Below are positions 9,399-17,549 of a DNA stretch of 47,625 nucleotides, piece by piece. The notes beneath the pieces are model-generated. The model was not told the origin of the DNA and did no database searches. It saw only the letters and a program-made list of their open reading frames with translations. The first letter of the stretch is position 1. Each line of letters opens with the position of its first letter. Position numbers and translations under genes: made by a program. Origin of the DNA: Spirochaetaceae bacterium (GTDB taxonomy: Bacteria > Spirochaetota > Spirochaetia > Treponematales > Breznakiellaceae); assembly GCA_031277165.1 (NCBI GenBank), contig JAISLT010000054.1, forward strand, positions 1 through 47,625, in the 5' to 3' direction.

Positions 9399-9437
9399 GT
9401 TAAAGGGGTATGAATAGAATGTTAAAATTCGGTTAAA
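9399..9437 (-). promoter_or_regulatory. PHO-box-like array upstream of pstC
   Basis: On the minus strand four hexamers are spaced exactly 11 bases apart: TTTAAC, TTTAAC, ATTCAT (degenerate) and TTTAAC, each separated by five bases. This resembles the direct-repeat PHO box of Gram-positive PhoP (TTAACA-like hexamers with 5-base gaps). It lies about 175 bases before pstC, so PhoB encoded in the same cluster probably binds here. Confidence 0.65.
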
Positions 9438-9490
9438 GGAGGGCCTTTCAAACAAGGGTGCTTTTAAATGCCGGGGAAATTGAAAATCCA

Positions 9491-9569
9491 GACCTGGGAA
9501 CCTGTTGCTTTGCGCATGAAGCCCTTAAAAATCGCCGGTCAGGCGATTTTTTTACCTTACAAACTCCAT
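9491..9569 (-). repeat. Palindromic repeat copy C, likely azlD terminator
   Basis: The core is a 10-bp stem, AAAAATCGCC/GGCGATTTTT, with a 5-base loop (9527-9551). On the minus strand it is flanked by GGAGTTTG on one side and GCGCAAAGCAAC plus TTCC on the other. The same layout occurs at 15541-15600. It follows the azlD stop by about 25 bases and can act as an intrinsic terminator in both directions. Confidence 0.7.
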
Positions 9570-9574
9570 CGGAC

Positions 9575-9961
9575 CTATCCAAAGAATCCCCGGAGGATCA
9601 TGTACAGGGCCGTTCCCCCAAATATACTAACCAGGGCATTGCGTTTCCAGATATGCAGGGCCGCGGTACAGACCGCGGCAATTAGCGGAAGAAAAAGGGC
9701 CGGGTCCCCGGCGGAAAAATCTACCCCGGCCTCCTTTACCGGCCCGGCCAGGGAATTAACCGCAAGAACCGTCATGGCCACGGGGGGAGCGACCTTCTCC
9801 ACAAATTCCACAAACCCGGCGGAAGGGGCCGGGGTATGTCCCCTCCGCGGCGGATCATCCGCAGGATCGTTCCTAAAAAAGATAAAAGGCAGGGCCCGGC
9901 AGAAAAAAATCGCCGCCCCCAGGACCAGGGTATAGATCAGGGCGGTTCCGGTACTTAGCAT
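9575..9961 (-). CDS. azlD: AzlD-type branched-chain amino acid export subunit
   Basis: This 128-residue, very hydrophobic protein has about four membrane spans and the family pattern near CRALPFIFF and PPVAMTVLAVNSL. AzlD is the small partner of AzlC; the pair exports branched-chain amino acids or their analogues in known systems. Its start overlaps the end of azlC by 7 bases. Substrate is inferred only from the family. Confidence 0.83.
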   Translation of the reverse strand: MLSTGTALIYTLVLGAAIFFCRALPFIFFRNDPADDPPRRGHTPAPSAGFVEFVEKVAPPVAMTVLAVNSLAGPVKEAGVDFSAGDPALFLPLIAAVCTAALHIWKRNALVSIFGGTALYMILRGFFG

Positions 9962-10839
9962 GGCCCCTCCCTCCGGCGGGGACGGGATTTTTCCTCCGGG
10001 CCGGTACCGGCGCTGGTGATACTGTTTACGGCATCACCGGTGGTACCGTTCATGGTCCTGCCTCCGGCAGTACCGCCGGGGGCATTCCTGCCTCCAAGGA
10101 GCTGCACCACCCCCAGGCTGATAAGAATCGCCGCCAGCAGAGAAAACCGGGAGGACAGGTTCCCCGGCAGAAGAAACACCGCCCCCAGGGCAATGACCGC
10201 GGAGACAATAAAGGGACCGGGCTTTTTAACCCGGATAATCTGTTCAATCATTAACACAATAAAAAGCGCCGTCAGGGCAAAGCCTATTCCTTCGAGTTTC
10301 CAGGGAATAACCGTTCCGGCCAGGGCCCCCATCAGGGTTCCGGCATTCCAGTAAATGTGATTAAGCAGGGACACCAGGAACATAAAACGGATCCGGTCCT
10401 GCTTTATCCCATCCACCGTCATGACGGCGCCGCCGTTTTCCGGCGGAGGCAGTGAAGAAAGGAGGGCGAAGGTTTCATCGGTCAGGGCAAAAATAAGATA
10501 GGGCTTAAAAATCCCCGCATTCCGGTAGCGGCGCAGCATGGAAATGCCGTAGGCCATGTGCCGGGCGTTTACCACAAACTCCAGCAGAACCGCCTGGGCC
10601 AGCGGCGTCCCCGCGGCAAAGAGCCCCACCGCTATAAACTGTCCGGCCCCCGCATACATCACCAGACTGGCGGTCAGCGCCAAATACCAGGGATAACCTC
10701 CATCCGCGGCCACAAGACCAAAGGCCGTACCCAGGGTAACATACCCCAGCAGCACCGGAATCGAATACCGGAATGCCGCCGCCAGGGTATGGCAAAAGGG
10801 AGGAATGGGCGGCGCCGGATTCGCCGAAGTGGTCTCCAT
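9955..10839 (-). CDS. azlC: AzlC family amino acid exporter subunit
   Basis: This 294-residue inner-membrane protein has the AzlC core, including GTAFGL, YAGAGQFIAVGL, ARHMAYGISML and the ALTDETFAL segment. It pairs with AzlD. The last 45 or so residues are a hydrophilic, Gly/Arg-rich tail beyond the usual family end. A promoter-like pair (TGGACA, 17 bases, TACAAT) sits 11 bases before the ATG, leaving a leader of about five bases. Confidence 0.88.
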   Translation of the reverse strand: METTSANPAPPIPPFCHTLAAAFRYSIPVLLGYVTLGTAFGLVAADGGYPWYLALTASLVMYAGAGQFIAVGLFAAGTPLAQAVLLEFVVNARHMAYGISMLRRYRNAGIFKPYLIFALTDETFALLSSLPPPENGGAVMTVDGIKQDRIRFMFLVSLLNHIYWNAGTLMGALAGTVIPWKLEGIGFALTALFIVLMIEQIIRVKKPGPFIVSAVIALGAVFLLPGNLSSRFSLLAAILISLGVVQLLGGRNAPGGTAGGRTMNGTTGDAVNSITSAGTGPEEKSRPRRREGPC

Positions 10840-10850
10840 AAATATGGTTT

Positions 10851-10879
10851 ATTGTAGGGGCCGGAGTTTTTTTTGTCCA
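10851..10879 (-). promoter_or_regulatory. azlC promoter
   Basis: Minus strand TGGACA (10874-10879), a 17-base spacer and TACAAT (10851-10856) match a sigma70-type promoter well. Transcription would start about five bases before the azlC ATG. Confidence 0.65.
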
Positions 10880-10942
10880 TGGGACGCAACAACCCCTTCC
10901 TCAATCTTATACAAATCCAGCATGATCACCCATAGGATCCTC

Positions 10943-11890
10943 TTATCCCAAGTCCGCCAGCAATTCGCCTTTTTTTGCCCTGTACTCCCCCTCGTCAATA
11001 AGTCCCTTTTCAAAGAGGCCTTTGAGTTTTTGCAGTTTCGCCTCCAGGGTGTCGCCGCTGTTTTGAGCCCCGGCGGCCTGGAGATGGTTTACCACCAGGC
11101 CCATGGCGGCCCCCTGCTGGACGGCGGCATGGAGGGCGCTGTTTTTATTCCCAATGGCCTGGGCGGTCTGGAATTCGGTGTAGCGTTTCATGTCGCCCAC
11201 CATGTTCATGCTGCTGATGTTGTCAAAGTGGGCGCTTACCTCTTCGGGGAGGGTGACGCTGGTGATGATGAACCGGACAAGCCGCACCCCCAGTTGTTCA
11301 AAATAGGGGGCCAGCAAAGGATGGATTTTTTCGCTGAGGACGCTGATATTTCCGGCGATCTCCATCAGGGGGATTTTTTCGGCGGACAGAATTTCCCCGA
11401 ATTTTGGGGCAATAAAATCCCTAAGCTGCTGCTGTAATTCAAAGATCGTCAGCCTGCCGTAGGTGCCGGCGTATTGGTTAAAAAAAACGCCCACATCGGC
11501 AATTTCCAGGTCGAAGCTGCCGAAGGCCCGGATGCGGATATTGCCAAAGCCGGGATCATTGACCAAAATCGGCGCCGGGGTGCCCCATTTGTTGTTGATA
11601 AACTGGTGGGTGTTGAAAAAATAAACGTCCGCCTTGTAGGGGCTTTTAAAGCCGTATTTCCAGCCCTTGAGCTTGCTCAAAATGGGGACATTGTCGGTCG
11701 TCAGGGTATGGAGCCCCGGCCCAAACACGTCGGCGGCCTTGCCCTCGTAGAGCAGCATCACCCGCTGGCTTTCCCGGACCGTAAGCTTCGCCCCGTTTTG
11801 TATTTCCTTATCCTCGTCGGCGAATTTCCACATAAGAAAATTAGGGTCCGGGGTGATGCTTTCGATAATTTCTATAAATGGAGATGTCAT
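10943..11890 (-). CDS. SPFH domain protein with C-terminal SHOCT motif
   Basis: This 315-residue protein belongs to the SPFH/virion-core (YdjI-like) family. The N-terminal part has the typical LTVRESQRVMLLYEGKAAD segment; the centre is a band-7-like domain, and the last 30 residues (LQKLKGLFEKGLIDEGEY and after) form a SHOCT oligomerisation motif. There is no clear membrane span. Homologs gather at membranes and are linked to stress, but the exact role here is unknown. It appears to be a single-gene unit with its own promoter. Confidence 0.82.
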   Translation of the reverse strand: MTSPFIEIIESITPDPNFLMWKFADEDKEIQNGAKLTVRESQRVMLLYEGKAADVFGPGLHTLTTDNVPILSKLKGWKYGFKSPYKADVYFFNTHQFINNKWGTPAPILVNDPGFGNIRIRAFGSFDLEIADVGVFFNQYAGTYGRLTIFELQQQLRDFIAPKFGEILSAEKIPLMEIAGNISVLSEKIHPLLAPYFEQLGVRLVRFIITSVTLPEEVSAHFDNISSMNMVGDMKRYTEFQTAQAIGNKNSALHAAVQQGAAMGLVVNHLQAAGAQNSGDTLEAKLQKLKGLFEKGLIDEGEYRAKKGELLADLG

Positions 11891-11899
11891 AGGATCCCT

Positions 11900-11928
11900 A
11901 GCTTATCCTGAACGGACCCCGGTGTCAA
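11900..11928 (-). promoter_or_regulatory. Promoter of the SPFH gene
   Basis: Minus strand TTGACA (11923-11928), 17 bases, then TAAGCT (11900-11905). The -35 is perfect and the -10 weak. The ATG follows 9 bases after the -10, so the leader is only a few bases long. Confidence 0.55.
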
Positions 11929-12011
11929 TGTCACTGGAGAGCCCCCGTGAACATCCATAGAAATGTCCCGCCAGGGCGTTCTGTGCCGTATCCTTTACCG
12001 GCGGTTTTCTT

Positions 12012-12017
12012 TATACT
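12012..12017 (+). promoter_or_regulatory. -10 box at the hrpA start
   Basis: TATACT is followed at once by ATGGCTATG. A transcript from this box would begin near the second ATG (12024), making that the better start codon and the mRNA leaderless. The -35 is weak. Confidence 0.45.
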
Positions 12018-12023
12018 ATGGCT

Positions 12024-14666
12024 ATGAACTATTTTGATCTGCCGGTTTATCAGCACAAAGACCGTATCCTTGCCGCCCTGGAAACAAATCAGGTGGTGGT
12101 GGTGGAAAGCCCCACGGGATCGGGAAAAACCACCCAGCTTCCGGTGATCCTCCACAGTTCCGGTTACGGAAAAAACGGAATTATCGGGGTTACCCAGCCC
12201 CGGCGCATCGCGGCCCTTTCTGTCAGCAGTTTTATCGCCCGGCAGCTTGGATTTGCAGGCCCCGGCGATCCCGCTTGTCCCGTGGGGTACAAAATGCGAT
12301 TTGAAGATAAGACCGGCCCGGAAACTAAAATTAAAATTATGACCGACGGGATCCTTCTTCAAGAAATGAAGCTGGATCCCTGGCTTTCCCGATATGGGGT
12401 AATGATCATCGACGAAGCCCACGAGCGGAGCCTTAATATCGACTTTATCCTGGGGCTTCTTAACCGGGTCCTTAAGGAGCGGCGGGAATTTAAAGTGATT
12501 GTTTCCTCCGCCACAATAAACGCCGAGGTTTTTTCTGAATACTTTGGGGAATGTCCGGTGGTTAAAATCGACGCCCAGATCTTTCCGGTAACGTTGATCT
12601 ACGACCCGCCCCTGGCGGGGCCCGCCGGCAGCGCCGGAGACCGGGGGGGCCGGGAACAGGGACAGGGTTCCTTCCGGGATCGGGATAGAAAAGAAAACAA
12701 AGGCGGCGGCGGAAACCTTGCGGCAGAGGCCCTGCTTGCAAAGATCGAAGGCATCGTGGAACGCTTTATCAGCGAAAAGCGATCCGGGGACATCTTGATT
12801 TTTCTTCCCGGAGAAAGGATGATCAGGGACTGCATGGGCCGCCTGGCCCTGGCCCCCGCGGGAAAATACCTTCATCTTCTTCCCCTCTACGGCAGGCTTG
12901 GCAAGGAGGAGCAGGAAAAGGTTTTTGCGGATTCCCCCCGGGGAAAAACCAAGGTGGTTATTTCCACCAATATTGCCGAAACCTCGGTGACGATAAACGG
13001 AATTACCGCCGTCCTGGATTCGGGGCTTTCCAAACTGAACTACTACAATCCCCGGACCTTTACTTCCAGCCTGGTGGAATCCCCCATTTCCAAGGCTTCG
13101 GCCAATCAACGCAAGGGCCGGGCAGGGCGGACCCAGGAAGGAACCTGCTACCGCCTCTATGCCCGGCGGGACTTTGAAAACCGGCCCCTCTTTACCACCG
13201 AGGAAATTTACCGCACGGATCTTTCCGAGGTGGTGCTTCGTATGGCGGACCTGGGAATAACGGACTACGAAGAATTTGAATTTATTTCACCCCCGGGCAG
13301 GGAGGGAATAATTGCCGCCATAGAAACCCTGAACCTTCTGGATGCCCTGGAAGCGGACAGGACCCTTTCTTCCACCGGAAAAATGATGACCGAATTTCCC
13401 CTTCCTCCCCGGCAGTCCCGGATCATTGTGGAGGCGATTTTCCGGCATCCCCAGGTAATTAAAGAAACAATAATTGCCGCGGCTTTTCTTTCCACCCAAA
13501 GCCCCTATGTGCTGCCCCCGGGGGAGGAGCTTGACGCCCGAAGGGCCCACCACAGCTTTAGGGATCCCCAGGGGGATTTTGTTTCGTACATTAAGCTGTA
13601 CCGGGCCTACACCGGGGCGGCGGATAAAGAAAAATTCTGCGGCAGGAACTACCTGGACGAACGGGCCATGGCAGAGATTGCCAATGTGGTGATCCAGCTT
13701 GAGGAAATTGTTTCCACGATGAAGGTTCCCGTACTTTCCGGGGGCGATATTGAAGATTACCTGTGCTGTGTGGGCCGGGGGCTTATCCAGTTTGTCTGTG
13801 TCCGGGAAGGACGGGAAATGTACCGGTCCCTTACGGCGGACCGGATCATGATACACCCCGGGTCGGTGATGTTTAAGGAAGATCCCCCCTATATTGTGGC
13901 GGGGGAAATTGTTAGGACCACCCGCATGTACGCCATGTCCGTAAGCCCCCTTTCCCTAAGTACCCTCCAGCGCATCAGCCCCCTGGTTCTGGCGGAACTG
14001 GGAGGAGCCGTCCGGGGCCGGGGGAAGGAGCGGGAAGAAACCCGGCGGCGTCCGGGGGGGCGGGATTTTACCAGCAACATCAAACTGGGGAACGAACTAT
14101 TCCCCGTGGAAACCATCAAGGGAAAAAAACAGGTTACCCTGCCCTGGGAAAAACTTGCGCGCCTTAAGGATCCCGGCGAAGGGGAGAGCCGGGAAAGCGT
14201 CCTGTCCAGGATCGATCCCAGCCAGTACCGGAACATGCGGGGGCTTATCACCCTGGGCGAAGACCACACCCTCCTGGGGGGGGAAAAGCTTTCACTCATA
14301 CTAACGATCCTTCCCGGCCTCGACCTGGACAAGGCCCTGGTCCAGGATTGGCCCCGGAAGAAAAACTTTAATTCCGCCGCCGCCGATGGGCTTACCGCCC
14401 TGTTAAAGAACCTTTCCCTTATTCTCCAGCCGGCGTTGTGGAAGAAAAATAAAAAGATCCAATCAAAGGAACTGGGATTTATCGCCCTGTTTACCGACTC
14501 CCAGGGGAACTATTGGTTCCGCTGTTCCCGGGGCTTCCACACCGCCCTAAATGAAAGCATCGCCAGCCTTGAGGCCCTTATTGACGAACTGGGAGAAGAC
14601 GTGGACATGGGCTTAAAGCACGAGGTTAATCAGACGTACCGGAGGCTGTCGGACTATCTGGGATAA
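12024..14666 (+). CDS. hrpA: DEAH-box ATP-dependent helicase (HrpA/HrpB-like)
   Basis: This RNA helicase of about 880 residues shows motif I GSGKTT (near 32-37), DEAH (near 130-133), SATIN (motif III), STNIAETSVTI (motif V) and QRKGRAGRTQEG (motif VI), followed by the winged-helix, ratchet and OB-fold regions. Length is closer to HrpB (about 820) than to HrpA (about 1300); the sequence alone does not decide between them. A Gly/Arg/Lys-rich insert lies near residues 200-240. Its last 41 bases overlap the convergent lipoprotein gene. An in-frame ATG at 12018 would add two residues. Confidence 0.9.
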   Translation: MNYFDLPVYQHKDRILAALETNQVVVVESPTGSGKTTQLPVILHSSGYGKNGIIGVTQPRRIAALSVSSFIARQLGFAGPGDPACPVGYKMRFEDKTGPETKIKIMTDGILLQEMKLDPWLSRYGVMIIDEAHERSLNIDFILGLLNRVLKERREFKVIVSSATINAEVFSEYFGECPVVKIDAQIFPVTLIYDPPLAGPAGSAGDRGGREQGQGSFRDRDRKENKGGGGNLAAEALLAKIEGIVERFISEKRSGDILIFLPGERMIRDCMGRLALAPAGKYLHLLPLYGRLGKEEQEKVFADSPRGKTKVVISTNIAETSVTINGITAVLDSGLSKLNYYNPRTFTSSLVESPISKASANQRKGRAGRTQEGTCYRLYARRDFENRPLFTTEEIYRTDLSEVVLRMADLGITDYEEFEFISPPGREGIIAAIETLNLLDALEADRTLSSTGKMMTEFPLPPRQSRIIVEAIFRHPQVIKETIIAAAFLSTQSPYVLPPGEELDARRAHHSFRDPQGDFVSYIKLYRAYTGAADKEKFCGRNYLDERAMAEIANVVIQLEEIVSTMKVPVLSGGDIEDYLCCVGRGLIQFVCVREGREMYRSLTADRIMIHPGSVMFKEDPPYIVAGEIVRTTRMYAMSVSPLSLSTLQRISPLVLAELGGAVRGRGKEREETRRRPGGRDFTSNIKLGNELFPVETIKGKKQVTLPWEKLARLKDPGEGESRESVLSRIDPSQYRNMRGLITLGEDHTLLGGEKLSLILTILPGLDLDKALVQDWPRKKNFNSAAADGLTALLKNLSLILQPALWKKNKKIQSKELGFIALFTDSQGNYWFRCSRGFHTALNESIASLEALIDELGEDVDMGLKHEVNQTYRRLSDYLG

Positions 14667-15681
14667 GGGACCGTAACAGGACATCCAAATACCCCCGGAT
14701 CTGCCGGAGCTTTTTCTTTTTTCCCGTAAAAAGGTCCCTGTGCAGGGCAATCCAAAGGCCGCCGTTGCTTTCCGGATCCGGGCCCCGGATTATCCGCCAG
14801 CCGGCGCCGCCGCCGGGGGCGGTAAAGGAGCTTCCCGGACCAAGAAAAAAAGCCAGGATCCTGCGGGGCTTGCCGTCTTCAAACTCAAGACCCTCCCAGC
14901 GCCGATCTTCAAAGAGCCCCGCAATATCGTTAAACCACCGTTCCCGCTCTTCTTCTTTTAGCCCCGCCCTTTGCAGGGCCACCGATTTGGTATGTTGAAA
15001 GGCCGGCAGCAGTTCCTCCGCCGCGGGAATAACGGCGCAGGAACCAAAGGACCGTTCCCCCACAAGAAAGGCCGATACAATAAACGAATTAAGATCCCCC
15101 AGCTGTTCCTGGACCAAGGCAGGTTCCGAGACATGGAGATACCGTCCGGTTAGTTCAGGATCATAACAGAGAACCCCGGTCCCCGAATTAAGGAAAAGCC
15201 CCCAGGGCCGGCCCTCCCGGTAGTACAGGGGGATCCTCCGCCGGAAGTCCCCGGCCTCGGGGTTTTCCGCTTCCAGGGCGGCAAAGGCCTCTTCCATATC
15301 CATCCCCAGCCCGGCGGCGATGAACGTCTCCATATCATCCCCGGCAAAAACAAAAAGTCCCGGCTCCGGCGGCTCTTCCCCCGGGGCCAGATAATTGATC
15401 CGCAGTTTTTGATAGGCCTCCCCGGCGGCGGTGAACAGTTCTTTATATTCAGGATAGGCCGACCAAACCGTAAGTTCCGGTTTTGCACAGCCCAAAAATA
15501 CCGCGGTAAAAAGAAAAACAACCGGTCCCAGGAATTTGTTCGCGTGTAAAACCCCAAAAAATCGCCGATTAGGCGATTTTTTACCCTGCAAACTCCGAAA
15601 AGAACCGGATAATCGGGATTTTTTGCATGGATATGCAAAAAATCCACAGGCACAGCAGGCTCCTGGGACAAAAGGTTTCAT
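14626..15681 (-). CDS. Lipoprotein, solute-binding-like, with repeat-derived N-terminus
   Basis: A lipobox (FLGC) follows a hydrophobic stretch, and the mature part begins KPELTVWSAYPEYKELF, resembling extracellular solute-binding proteins (a weak family call). The frame opens at an ATG overlapping the hemW stop (ATGA). However, codons of about the first 50 residues lie inside palindromic repeat copy B, and no ATG, GTG or TTG occurs between the repeat and the signal peptide. The repeat seems to have replaced the original start and charged region, so the protein may begin with an odd extension or be poorly exported. It is the last gene of the lepB-lepB-hemW operon. Confidence 0.65.
   Translation of the reverse strand: MKPFVPGACCACGFFAYPCKKSRLSGSFRSLQGKKSPNRRFFGVLHANKFLGPVVFLFTAVFLGCAKPELTVWSAYPEYKELFTAAGEAYQKLRINYLAPGEEPPEPGLFVFAGDDMETFIAAGLGMDMEEAFAALEAENPEAGDFRRRIPLYYREGRPWGLFLNSGTGVLCYDPELTGRYLHVSEPALVQEQLGDLNSFIVSAFLVGERSFGSCAVIPAAEELLPAFQHTKSVALQRAGLKEEERERWFNDIAGLFEDRRWEGLEFEDGKPRRILAFFLGPGSSFTAPGGGAGWRIIRGPDPESNGGLWIALHRDLFTGKKKKLRQIRGYLDVLLRSLIPDSPTASGTSD
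15541..15667 (-). repeat. Palindromic repeat copy B inside a coding frame
   Basis: Two perfect hairpins are present: an 11-bp stem AAAAAATCGCC/GGCGATTTTTT (15556-15582) and a 13-bp stem GGATTTTTTGCAT/ATGCAAAAAATCC (15616-15645). The minus-strand order is AGGAGCCTG, the GGATTTTTTGCAT hairpin, CCCGATTATCC, GGAGTTTG, the AAAAAATCGCC hairpin, CAAATTCC. Copy A at 33715-33861 has the same order. The frame stays open across it. Confidence 0.8.
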
Positions 15682-16817
15682 CGAAGCTCACTATGTTCCA
15701 ATTCCATAAAGGTGTCAAGTAAAAACGAATTTAGAAAAAGCAGCCGCTTTTTTTTGTCCTTCCATTTGGCCAGGGTCCTGGGGATGGTCTGCTCAATGCC
15801 GGCGCCGAACCGGTTTTTAAACAGCGCCGGATCCGGACCTTCGGTGTACCGGTACCCCATTAGAAGGGTCTCGCGCAGCACCGTGGATCTGTCCAGGACC
15901 TCCAGGGTCCGGCGGGGCCCGGCAATAAAATCCTCCGCATCCGGGGCATAGCTTATGCGCCGTCCTTGGCCGTCATTTTCGATAATTGTACCGGATGCAC
16001 CGGCCCCTAGGCCTATCCAGTTTTCCATGCGCCAGTACCGTATGTTATGGGCGCAGCGGCAGCCGCTCCGGGCAAAGTTGGAGACTTCGTAGTGTTCATA
16101 CCCTGCGCGTACCAGGGCCCGCCGTCCCGCAAGCCACAGCCGGTCCGCCCTGTCCGGCGAAGGAAGGGCGCCCTTTATTCCGGCACGGCAGGCCAGGGGG
16201 GTTCCCCCTTCTACCGTCAGGGCATAGAGGGAAATGTGACCGGGCTTATACGAAAGGGCCCTGTCAATGTCCTGTAGTACCCCCCCCTCGGTTTGTCCGG
16301 GGATGCCGGTCATCAAATCCAGGGAAAGTCCCGGACCAAAGATCTCCGCCGCCGCCGCTGTCCGGGGGAAAAGATTTTTTCCGCCGTCCCTGCGGCCCAG
16401 GGCGTTTCGGAGCCTGCCATCAAAGCTTTGAATCCCCAGGGACAGCCGGGTAACTCCGCCGGAACCACAGGCGTCCAGGAAGGCCCTGTCCGCCGTTTCG
16501 GGGTTGGCCTCCACGGTCAATTCCCCCGGGTTGGGCGCCAGGGATCCCAGTCCTTTAAGAAGCCGGGTTATTCCCGAAGCCCCCAGGACCGAAGGGGTAC
16601 CCCCTCCTATATATACCGTGGGAATATACACCGGGGAAATCCCCCGGGATATTTCCGCCAGAAATCGTTCGGTTTCTTCCAGCAGGGCAGTAATATAGCG
16701 GTTTACTAAAAGATCCCGGTTTCCCCGTCCCGCCAGGGGGATCGAATAAAAATCGCAGTAATCGCATTTTTTACCGCAAAAGGGTATATGGAAATAGAGG
16801 GAAAAATCCGATCCCAA
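15678..16817 (-). CDS. hemW: Radical SAM coproporphyrinogen oxidase-like protein HemW
   Basis: This 379-residue radical SAM protein has FHIPFCGKKCDYCDFYS near the N-terminus, giving the CxxxCxxC iron-sulfur motif and an extra Cys. YIGGGTPSVL and the HemN-type C-terminal domain follow. Length and the short N-terminus fit HemW (a heme chaperone in characterised cases) better than true HemN, which carries a longer N-terminal region. It lies 3 bases after lepB2 and overlaps the next lipoprotein frame. Confidence 0.85.
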   Translation of the reverse strand: MGSDFSLYFHIPFCGKKCDYCDFYSIPLAGRGNRDLLVNRYITALLEETERFLAEISRGISPVYIPTVYIGGGTPSVLGASGITRLLKGLGSLAPNPGELTVEANPETADRAFLDACGSGGVTRLSLGIQSFDGRLRNALGRRDGGKNLFPRTAAAAEIFGPGLSLDLMTGIPGQTEGGVLQDIDRALSYKPGHISLYALTVEGGTPLACRAGIKGALPSPDRADRLWLAGRRALVRAGYEHYEVSNFARSGCRCAHNIRYWRMENWIGLGAGASGTIIENDGQGRRISYAPDAEDFIAGPRRTLEVLDRSTVLRETLLMGYRYTEGPDPALFKNRFGAGIEQTIPRTLAKWKDKKKRLLFLNSFLLDTFMELEHSELR

Positions 16818-16820
16818 CTG

Positions 16821-17543
16821 CTAGAAGTACCCAAGACGGGTTGGGGGCCAATAGCGGATCAAAGCCCTTCCGATGATTGAATTTGCCGGAACGGGCCCCC
16901 AGGTCCGGGAATCGTTGGTAACACCCCGGTTGTCGGAAAGAACAAAACATTCCTCTGCCTTTAGGGTAATGGTTTCCATGGAACCGGAAAAGGGGATCGA
17001 TTCATCCCATTGGGGAGGAACCTGGGGCAGGTCGGGGACATAATCGCCGGCGGAAAGTTCAAATTCGGTCATGGTGTAGGTTTCCCCCGCGGGCTGTACC
17101 CGGACCACAAAGTTATCCATAGAAATGGTATCCCCCGGAAGACCCACCACCCTTTTTAAAAAAAGCGTATCTTCCTTGGGAAAAAGACTTAGACGCTGGA
17201 AGCTTATAAACCGCAGCAATGCGTCCAGGACGATCCTAAGCGCCGGTCTGTCCGAAAGGGCGGCCCGGTCTATCAGCACCACCTGCCCGCGGTGAAAGGG
17301 CAGATTTCCGCTGGCCCTGTCCCTAAACAGATGCTGCAGGGTAAAAGAAGAAAAAATAAACCTGTCCCCTGCCAGAAGGCCCGGCGTCATGGTGTTGTTT
17401 TCCAATACCCGGTTGGAAACAAAAAGGGCGGAAACAAAGGTATAGATCACAAAAAAACCAAATACCCAGCTTAGGATAATCCGCACCCGGCGCAGGTAAC
17501 TTTTTTGGGCCACATACGAATACTGCCGCCAACGGTTTGCCAT
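16821..17543 (-). CDS. lepB: Signal peptidase I paralog with Thr at the nucleophile position
   Basis: This 240-residue S26-family protein has one N-terminal membrane span (about 23-43). The usual nucleophile motif GSM-x-P is replaced by NNTMTP, with Thr51 (ACC codon) where Ser is expected. The general-base Lys is present (FLKRVVGLPGD), as is SDNRGVTNDSRTWG. So the fold is intact but the catalytic Ser is changed. It may be a Thr-type enzyme, or an inactive partner of the canonical copy next door (17550-18539), as seen with paired active and inactive signal peptidases in some Gram-positive bacteria. It lies 6 bases after that copy. Confidence 0.85.
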   Translation of the reverse strand: MANRWRQYSYVAQKSYLRRVRIILSWVFGFFVIYTFVSALFVSNRVLENNTMTPGLLAGDRFIFSSFTLQHLFRDRASGNLPFHRGQVVLIDRAALSDRPALRIVLDALLRFISFQRLSLFPKEDTLFLKRVVGLPGDTISMDNFVVRVQPAGETYTMTEFELSAGDYVPDLPQVPPQWDESIPFSGSMETITLKAEECFVLSDNRGVTNDSRTWGPVPANSIIGRALIRYWPPTRLGYF

Positions 17544-17549
17544 AACTAC

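Noticed and set aside
11931-13109. 392-codon open frame on - strand opposite hrpA
   Set aside because: The + strand helicase has clear motifs throughout. The opposite frame has no family resemblance and comes from codon bias.
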